This document shows, one piece after another, positions 57,259 through 64,000 of a stretch of DNA of 64,000 nucleotides. Both the position numbers and the translations under genes were made by a program. The stretch lies in assembly GCA_025174535.1 (NCBI GenBank), contig JALBUN010000023.1, positions 3,658,001 to 3,722,000 on the forward strand. Reading direction: 5' to 3'. The notes below the pieces were generated by a model that was given only the letters and a program-made list of their open reading frames with translations, was not told where the DNA came from and did not search any database. The stretch's first letter is position 1. Each line of letters opens with the position of its first letter. This DNA comes from Cantharellus purpuraceus (lineage: Eukaryota; Basidiomycota; Agaricomycetes; Cantharellales; Hydnaceae).

Positions 57259-59055
57259 TCAGGCTGTCTCCAATGCTGTCTCTGACTCCTCATCACTCCC
57301 TACATCCAACACCCAATCCTTCTCATCTCCCATGTCCGAATCCTCATCCAAAGGGGCCATGAACTTCTGCAACCGATGTAACTCAGCCATCCACCGACCC
57401 TCCAGAACCTCCTTCCGTTTCATCATTTTCACCAAGTCCACTAGCAACCCCTCCGTCCACTGAAGGTGCTCTGACTGCAGGTTAACCAGCCGGAACCGCT
57501 ACCCCTGGCTGCCACAGCACCCATCTCCGTCCGCTGCTTTTTGGTCGGACGACCTTCCGATTCTTTCTCTGCCCCTCCTTGTACCACTAGTTGGGGCTTG
57601 ACGCTCCAACTCCAGGGATCGAACTTCCCATCGATCCTACACCCTCCTTTCCAACTCCAACAATGATTGCAGGACCGAAGTCGGTGAGTTGGGCCGGTAG
57701 GCCACACGCACTCCACACCCGCATCACGACATAAGTCGCAAGTTACGCCAGGTCCGCCAAATGGCTCCGTTGGAGCCAGAGCCTTGGGTGGTCCACCCCT
57801 TCTTGCTGCGGCCTCCAAGTGTTCCCTCTCCTCCTCCTTGTCCTGCTGTTCTGCCACTGCCTTCTCCATCTTGCGCTTGCGAAGCTGGATCACCCGCGAC
57901 ATGCAGCTCCTTCTTACGGGTCGCCAACACACGACTCTCCGCCTTGCACCATATGACCCTCCAGTCCGCCTCTTGCTTCTCCGTATCAGCACTCAGGTAT
58001 GCCTTCAATGAAAAGACCGCGATGTCGAGATTCTTCTTAGTGGTCGCGGCATAGAGCTCCGCTCTTTTGCGAGCCTCGACCGCAGCTACCCAAGCCATCT
58101 CCTCGTAAGAATTTGATGTCGGATCTGGCTCCGCATCCGTCCCAACATCCACACCTGCCTCGGGCTCCGCATTTGTGTTGAGTTCCATATTGGCATCAGG
58201 ATCCACCTCCACCTCCACCCTCTCTGTCTCCGCCGCATCATCTTCCTCAGCTGCACCCAACTCAAATAATGGCCGTGCCTGCGGACGTTAATGGCGAGTC
58301 CTCCACAGTGACAGTCTTTGAACGAGTCGTCTCCGTCCGTGTAACAGAGATGATGGCAACCTCGGGGGTCCCTGTCCATATTGGCACACGTGGACTTCCT
58401 GGACTGGTCGCCCCTGCCCTGGTTACCTCCTCCTCTACCTCCATGGTGGCTTCCAACTCATGCGCCTGCTCCTCCACTTCCTTCAGTCTCACAGCCTCCA
58501 TTGCTGCCGCAAGTTCCTTCACCATGTGGGCCCTCTCGGCCTTCGCTTCCTCCTCTTTCCTTCTCCGTTCTGTCTTCGCCGCCTCTTTCCGCCTCTGCTC
58601 TTCCTCCTCCTTCCGTCTCCATTCCGCTTCCTCCTCCTCTTTCCATTTCCGTTCCACTTCCTCCTCCTCCTTCCGTCTCCGTTCCGCTTCCTCCTCCTCT
58701 TTCCGTTTCCGTTCCGCTTCCTCCTCCTCTTTCCGTTTCCATTCCGTTTCCTCCTCCTCTTTCCGTTTCTGTTCCGCTTCCTCCTCCTCTTTCCGTTTCC
58801 GTTCCACTTCCTCCTCCTCTTTCCGTTTCCATTCTGCTTCCTCCTCCTCTTTCATTTCCGTTCCGCTTCCTCCTCCTCTTTCCGTTTCCGTTCCGCTTCC
58901 TTCTCCTCTTTCTGTTTCCATTCTGCTTCCTCCTCCTCTTTTCGTTTCTGCTCCTCCTCCTCTTCCTTCCGTCGGGCCAAGAGCAACTGCTCAAGCTCGG
59001 CCACGCTCATGCTTGCCAAAGGGTTTGACATTGTTGAGGATAAGACCTCAATCAT
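57259..59055 (-). pseudogene. G1 antisense gene: coiled coil plus Zn2Cys6-like motif (copy e)
   Basis: Opposite to pol, upstream of the 3' LTR. From ATG 59055 (or MSNPLASMS at 59031) come AELEQLLLARRKEEEE, a long charged coiled coil of KRKEEEEAE-type repeats (about 58500-58980), a middle region (EEMAWVAAVEARKRAELYAATTKKNL), then Cys at C-x2-C-x6-C-x12-C-x2-C-x6-C spacing (57639-57740) and an acidic end (KFMAPLDEDSDMGDEKDWV). A one-base loss near 58855, a TGA near 58262 and shifts near 57990 and 57460 break it. The Cys spacing equals that of Gal4-type DNA-binding clusters, though the basic residues between them are few. Function unknown. Confidence 0.65.
57639..57740 (-). other. Six-cysteine Zn2Cys6-like motif of the G1 antisense gene
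   Basis: CDLCRDAGVEC, 12 residues, then CNHCWSWKGGC. The spacing fits the fungal binuclear zinc cluster rule exactly. Confidence 0.6.
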
Positions 59056-59172
59056 GCCCCTCCTTTTATATGTCTCCAGACCCCCAGTATAACTCTGACT
59101 GCACCCAACCGTCTCACCTATTCAATCCATGGACATGAGGCCTCAGGGGCTCAGCCTTAAATGGGGAGATAC

Positions 59173-59772
59173 TGTTATGACTATATTCATTAATGCCCAG
59201 ATCCCCGTCCGATCCACTCAGATCCCCGCGCACATGAAATCTATACTCCATATGGAAACCGCTACGTCTCCATTTACCTGTCCAATTGTCACCGCCGATT
59301 CCACCCATCTGTCTCCGGTTCCGATTGATGCATCAGCATCACCATAGGAACCCAGACATCCATCCCCATCAGACTTGGACAAGCTCACGTAAGGCCATCG
59401 GCCTCGGAGACCCATCACCGGAGTAATTATTATTAGATTTCAAATATGTATTTAAGTTGCCCGACTGGGGACTTCATTCCCCAGTTCAAATATCAAATCA
59501 CGCCTAGTTCCTAAGTCTGATCCTAACTCTCTAAGTTGTACTCCGTCTCCGAAATCTCGGACACCAGTATTAGTGAGGGCGCAGCACATAAGCTGAAGCC
59601 AAGTCCGTCCCGACCCCCATGACGTGCTCCGACTCCAACCCAACCTCCAACCCAACCTCCAACCCAACCTCCAACCCAACCTCCAACCCAACCTCCAACC
59701 CAACCTCCAACCCAATCTCCAACCCAATCTCCAACCCAATCTCCAACCCCCAATCGGACCTAGTGCGTAACA
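59173..59772 (+). mobile_element. 3' LTR of G1 copy e
   Basis: 600 bp, after the purine tract AAATGGGGAGA. It ends CGTAACA at 59772 and is followed by GGCCC (59773-59777) and G4 sequence. A minisatellite of about nine 12-bp units lies at 59636-59745. Its partner 5' LTR is at 21581-22131. Confidence 0.93.
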
Positions 59773-60470
59773 GGCCCCAATATTGAAGCCCATTGATGTC
59801 AATAACCCCAATACTATTTGGGTTATTACTGACAGCTCCAAAACTGGAGTCAGAGCCATCTATGGACAAGGAAAAGATTGGCAGACCTGTCAGCCTGCCA
59901 GATTCCTATCCAAGAAATTTAGTGCTGCACAACAGCACTATAAGACCCACAAGCATGAGACTATAGCTGTGCTTGAAGCCCTAATGAGATGGGAAGATAA
60001 GCTACTAGGATGAAAGTTTGTACTAGTAACTGACCACAAGGGTCTCAAATACTTCAAGACCCAAAAGAATCTGTCTCCTAGACAGATTAGGTGGTGGGAG
60101 TTCTTATCCCGTTTCAACTTTACTACCCTGCATATAGACAGGGGTGGAGAACAAAGTAGTGGATTGTCTATCGCGCTACTATGCTGATGACTCCCCAACA
60201 GAGAGTCATCCCAACTACATCTACATAAATGCAGATGTATGTCTTGACCCTGAAGGAGAACTGCTCCCCACAGAATGGTTTGTTGAGATCAGGACAGCAG
60301 CAGTCACCCAAAGGCAACTGCGTGAGAAAAAAGAAAACAGAGTGCTAGAAGCTGAAGCACTCAATGTTCAAACAGAATCATTGAATGATGATTCTAATTC
60401 CTCTAAAGAAATAGAGGATGTTGGAGTGATGTCATCAGATGATGATAGAACACCATTGTGATCCCATGTC
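59773..60470 (+). pseudogene. G4 RNase H and linker (copy d)
   Basis: KPIDVNNPNT, ITDSSKTGVRAIYGQGKDW, ARFLSKKFSAAQQHYKTHKHE, EALMRWEDKLLG, then (after TGA 60011) LVTDHKGLKYF and RQIRWWEFLSRF. A one-base shift near 60135 leads to NKVVDCLSRYYADDSPTESHP. It continues the G4 pol interrupted at 22132. Confidence 0.85.
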
Positions 60471-60483
60471 GAGCATGGGATCA
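60459..60483. repeat. 10-bp perfect hairpin in G4 pol (copy d)
   Basis: TGATCCCATG, 5-nt loop, CATGGGATCA. Neighbours include AGAAAGGA/TCCTTTCT (60513-60533), AGGTGCT/AGCACCT (60535-60551), GATGACTC/GAGTCATC (60186-60210) and CTATGACTAC/GTAGTCATAG (60884-60909). Confidence 0.95.
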
Positions 60484-61790
60484 ACCTCATGCAGATTGTA
60501 CAAGGCACATATAGAAAGGATACTGTCCTTTCTAAGGTGCTGGAAGCACCTAAAGAACATGCACAATTTGGTGTGCATGATGGTCTAATACCCTGCTCAG
60601 CATTCCTGAAGGGGAGGAAGCTGGTCGAGATAATAATCAACCATGCACACCAAGTAGTTGGCCATTTTGGTCAACTAAAAACCGCAAATTACATTTGACG
60701 GTCATACTGGTGGCCAGGCATGACCACTGATGTCAAATCATTCTGCACTTCATGCGCAAAGTGCCAAATGAATAAAGACAGTACAAAGAAACCCACAGGG
60801 CTTCTTCATAGCTTGCCAGTACTGGAACAGCCCTGGCAATCGATAGGTATGGACTTTATGGGTCCATTACCAAAATCAAATGACTATGACTACCTACTGG
60901 TAGTCATAGATCGCTTCACATCACAGGTACATATAATACCTACAAACACACATGTAACAGTGAAAGGAGTAGCATGGCTATTTCTTAAAGAAGTTGTATG
61001 CCTTCATGGTGTACCAGACTCGATCATGTCTGATCAAGATTCAAAATTCATATCTATCTTTTGGTGTGAACTACAGTGGATAATGGGAGTGAAACTCCTC
61101 ATGTCTGAGATAGGTATTCGGACCATCGGACTTGTCTCTGGGTGAGCAGTTTCGTTGTGGAGAAGTATTCCAAGTTCTTGTGGTCTGTTATGACATCCAC
61201 CGGATCGGAGGGACCTTCGAGGTAGTGTCTCCATATCTGGAAGGCTTCATATATGGCAAGGAGCTCTTTGTCATGGACGTGATAGTTCAGTTCAGGGGGC
61301 ATAAATGTACGTGAGTGAAAAGCAATTGGATGGAGTGTTCCATCTGCAAACGGATGGAGCAACAGAACAAGTGAATCATTCCATTGGCCAAATACTTTGT
61401 ACCATTGTATGAAGTGATCAGAAAGATTGGGCACACAAGTGTCCAATGGTGGAGTTCACACTAAACTCCAACATAAGCTCAACAACAGGGTTTACTCCAT
61501 TTGAGCTTAACTACAGGTATATGCCTAGAATAGGCATGCCCATTAACAATGACACCAAGTTCAAGGGTGTCAAACAATTCACACAGCAGGCTCAAATGAA
61601 CCTGCTAGCGATGCATGATGCAATTATAGAAAGTCATGTTGTTCAGACATTCCATGCCAATAAGAAATGTCAGGAAGGTTCAACCTTCCAGAGAGGTGAC
61701 AAAGTCTACCTCTCAATGAAAAACTTAACTCTACCTAAGGGTAGAACCAGCAAACTAGTGCCCAGGTATATCGGGCCCTTGTTACATCCT
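60471..61790 (+). pseudogene. G4 integrase (copy d)
   Basis: Zinc-binding H-H-C-C (HQVVGHFGQLKTANY then CTSCAKC), core Asp in SIGMDFMGPLP (near 60853), second Asp in IMSDQDSKF (near 61027), and Glu in [13 protein letters not shown] (near 61352). Then comes FTPFELNYRYMPRIGMP and the C-terminal FQRGDKVYLS. A stop at about 60697 and another near 61411 break it. A 230-bp G1 piece sits at 61106-61336. Confidence 0.85.
61106..61336 (-). pseudogene. G1 RNase H fragment inside G4 integrase
   Basis: Minus-strand [27 protein letters not shown] to [14 protein letters not shown], lacking LTRs or target duplications. It sits between LLMS and [10 protein letters not shown] of G4, where other integrases are continuous. 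Confidence 0.85.
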
Positions 61791-62516
61791 GTAACACCAA
61801 GTCTGAACTCTGGACCTCCATCTCCTTCATCTCCATCCCTGACAACTCCACCTCCATCAACTCCACCTCCATCAACTCCACCTCCATCAACTCCACCTCC
61901 ATCAACTTCACCTCCATCAACTCCATTATTGTTCTCTTTATAGTTTCTTCTTATGGGTTACAACAAACCTTCTTCTTTTATATTGTTTAGTTCAGTTCAG
62001 ACTTGGGTCCAAACTCCAAACTCCTTTCCATGTTGTACTCCATATCCATCTTATTGTCTTATTGTTTTAGTTTCAGCATTCAATTCTCCACATACTTATA
62101 CAGGCTACTCTCTGTCTATTACAATAGTTCATATATCAACTAAGATTTGCCCCATTAACTTCTTGGTTGCTAGCTTCTTGACAAGTACCTTCTTGACAAG
62201 TTGAACTCTGGATCCCTGATCCAACTCCATACTCCAAACTCCAAAATATTGGACTGACAATCTGAGGGGGCACAACACACAAGTTGAAGCCAAGTCCACT
62301 CAATCCAACTCAATAGTATTGCTCTTACTCTGTCTCCAGTTGAACTAGAACAGTAAAGTCCCATCTCCCTCTTTACTAGCAGCCAAACTCCAGCTCTTTT
62401 CCATTGAACCCTGAGTTGTCCCAGACCTTAACAGCCCTATAAAATAATTAAAGCCCATAATAAAGCTTTGACAGTGACACTGGAATTGCCATCAGAACTG
62501 ACTAGTAGGTGCATTA
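61791..62516 (+). mobile_element. Solo LTR-like insertion in G4, with minisatellite
   Basis: Starts TGTAACACC after the G4 codons for LLHP and ends near GGTGCA, before TFH-SLI of G4. The right edge and the duplication are uncertain (TTACATCC versus TTATGCC). A 15-bp minisatellite (CCATCAACTCCACCT) occupies about 61849-61925. The stretch near 62265 (CACAACACACAAGTTGAAGCC) resembles the G1 LTR, so this may be a related family. Confidence 0.6.
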
Positions 62517-62790
62517 TGCCTACATTCCACATCAGTCTCATTTGACTGTATGTGCCGAATGATGAGGTGAGATTCCTGAAACAGGAAGTGAAGTCATTTT
62601 ACAACTTTGGGAATGATAACAAGCAGGAGTGGCTTGTCAATGAAATCATCACTCATTGATGGATAAGCAATAAAGAACTTGAATTTCAAGTTCTATGGAC
62701 GTTGGGAGACATCACCTGGGAACCTTACATGTCATGTAAGGATCTAGAAGCTCTAGACGATTATTTAGAACTTTGAGGGGTGACTCAAGT
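62517..62790 (+). pseudogene. G4 chromodomain (copy d)
   Basis: YVPNDEVRFLKQEVKSFYNF, then EWLVNEIITH, stop, WISNKELEFQVLWTLGDITWEPY, a chromodomain-like end of pol. The in-frame TGA near 62656 is where Arg is expected. It makes G4 a second chromovirus-type element. Confidence 0.75.
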
Positions 62791-62792
62791 GT

Positions 62793-63074
62793 GAGAACTA
62801 CCTCATAGACAGTAGTTCTCAGAGAGATGGAGCCTCAAAGATCTAATGGGGCTCAAGGGGGAGAAGTGGAGCTACCAAGAATAAAGGTAGCTCCTAGCAG
62901 GATGCGACAAAGAGCTACCATCAATGATGGTAGCTCAACAAGGGGAGGAGGAACTACCTTGATTAAATGGTAGTTCCTAGATAAGGATAGAGCTACCATA
63001 ACAATAGGCAGCTTGATGGTAGAAAAAACTGCTCCCATAGGGAGCAGTTCACTGTTGTGCTACTCATAGTAGCA
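62793..63074 (+). repeat. Array of perfect hairpins after G4 pol
   Basis: Successive stems: GAGAACTAC (62793-62820), GGAGCTACC (62868-62894), GAGCTACCATC, 11 bp with a 3-nt loop (62912-62936), AGGAACTACC (62949-62978), AACTGCTCCC with a 3-nt loop (63027-63049), TGCTAC (63058-63074). Four share a (G)A(G/A)CTACC core. It lies in the non-coding stretch between pol and the next ORF. Confidence 0.93.
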
Positions 63075-63214
63075 TGAAAGGGGTAAGTGATAATTAATCA
63101 CATTACACCCATGTGACATAGTCACTGGAAAAATTCTCAATAAAGAATTTTCAAGCTCAGCCATAGAAGGCTAGCAGTGTTTCTTCGAACCACCACAACC
63201 CCCCCCCCATCAAA

Positions 63215-64000
63215 ATGTCATCTCTCAGAAGGGAGACAATGGATGCTCAGGACAAGCATCCAATGGAAGTTGAACAAACTTCCACAGTGGCAGCACCAGT
63301 AACAAGTGCTGCAGATATGATCAGGGGTTATCAAGATGAGATGACCTGGAAAATTGGTGGATGGCATGGTGGCACTGCCATCCATCACCCTCATGGGTGC
63401 AATGCATATGTGTCACACTTAATCGAGGCCCAAAATGGAGGCTGACTATATCTTTCCACCACTTTGGTGGAAAGAGCATTAAGAGTCACATGGCCATGAC
63501 TTATACATGACATTGAAGATGATGTCGCAACACCTTATCATGAAGACTATGATAAGATGTACAAGGATAACTTGGACCTGTTTGCACAGGTCCAAGAACT
63601 CAAAGGACTTCTTGACAATGAGAAGTCCAAAGTAACTCGTCTCAGAGACAAGTTAAAAAAACTGAAGGAGGCTGCTGATAGAGCACCTCTTACATTCAAG
63701 ACCAAGCTCATGATGGTGCACTTGGCCCCAGTAGCATCGCTATCACATGCTATGGCAGGCAAATCATTGCCTGCCATTATGCTATCACAGCCCATGGCTT
63801 CATCGTCATGGGAAACAATCGATCTCACCAAAGAGGGTGATCGCCTGAGCAAATTGCCTCAGGTTGACCCTCAAACCCTCAAGGGTCAAGATTGGGATGA
63901 CACTGACCCAATCTGGGAGGGATACAACCACAATCATGGTCTCCTCCTGGCTAGCATCCCTAAGGGTGCTAAGCAACCAGGCAAACTCAAAGAGTTTGCC
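63215..64000 (+). pseudogene. Unidentified G4-linked ORF, runs off the window
   Basis: After a C-run comes ATG 63215, MSSLRRETMDAQDKHPMEVEQ, with a stop at 63443-63445. The same protein seems to continue (after TGA and a shift) as DIEDDVATPYHEDYDKM, a coiled-coil stretch VQELKGLLDNEKSKVTRLRDKL, then IDLTKEGDRLSKLPQ and KGQDWDDTDPIWEGY. I do not recognise the family; the coiled coil and position suggest an accessory element protein, or the gag of a following element. The stretch is among the most hairpin-dense in the window: TCTTTCCACC (63451-63475), CTTGGACCTG (63571-63596), ATGGCAGGCAA (63752-63777) and GGCAAACTC (63980-64000), each with its complement. Confidence 0.55.

Noticed and set aside
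58269..59138. Plus-strand Ser/Phe/Arg-rich ORF (SSSFRFRSASSSS) as a secreted or RS-type protein
   Set aside because: It is the reverse-strand reading of the KEEEEAE coiled-coil repeat in the G1 antisense gene.
1..64000. tRNA or rRNA genes
   Set aside because: I looked for cloverleaf and conserved rRNA stretches and saw none I could support by eye.

Overview
The window looks like a transposon-packed stretch of an agaricomycete (mushroom-type) basidiomycete chromosome. The evidence is the type of Ty3/gypsy elements present, short spliceosomal introns of about 40-65 bp, and LodA/LodB-type genes carrying such introns. It has no bacterial features. About 80% is LTR retrotransposon; host genes sit in an island at about 39.3-50.1 kb.

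I use these family labels. G1 is a Ty3 chromovirus: LTR about 490-600 bp starting TGTTATGACT, gag with a CCHC knuckle, a -1 frameshift into pol, a chromodomain, and an antisense gene before the 3' LTR. G2 is a gypsy element with a 1.41-kb LTR starting TGACGAGC and an intact 984-codon RT-RNase H-integrase ORF. L3 is a 1.4-kb LTR family (sense TGTATGGGAACC to GGTTCCAAAACA) seen only as solo LTRs and fragments. G4 is a second chromovirus whose whole length, coding sequence included, is packed with short perfect hairpins.

Layout: 1-1845 decayed copia pol and LTR; 2.7-4.7 kb G4 fragment with a G1 solo LTR; 6.1-16.76 kb a plus-strand G1 copy broken by three G2 solo LTRs (one holding an L3 LTR, one holding a MITE inside a copy of itself) and by one more solo LTR; 16.76-22.1 kb a minus-strand G1 copy; 22.1-26.2 kb minus-strand G4 gag-protease-RT; 26.2-36.6 kb a plus-strand G1 copy containing the full-length G2 and an L3 LTR; 36.6-39.3 kb an L3/G2 mosaic; 40.8-49.7 kb host genes; 50.1-52.0 kb fragments; 52.0-54.25 kb G4 gag; 54.25-56.68 kb minus-strand G1 3' half; 56.68-59.77 kb plus-strand G1 3' end; 59.77-64 kb plus-strand G4 RNase H, integrase, chromodomain, hairpin array and a further ORF.

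The host island holds a C2H2 zinc-finger gene and what looks like a small metabolic cluster. A LodA-like quinone-cofactor amino-acid oxidase is divergent from a ferritin-like (VioB-type) enzyme, which is followed by a LodB-like flavoprotein. By analogy with bacterial LodA/LodB the flavoprotein should mature the oxidase cofactor. The ferritin-like protein could act on the oxidase product (inference).

Two structural results stand out. First, G4 hairpins occur far above chance, and several are kept paired between copies by compensatory double substitutions. Second, the G1 halves at 16,763/16,764 and 56,681/56,682 show that about 39.9 kb has been inverted: undoing it rebuilds two co-linear G1 elements, one flanked by a matching GGCCC target duplication inside G4.
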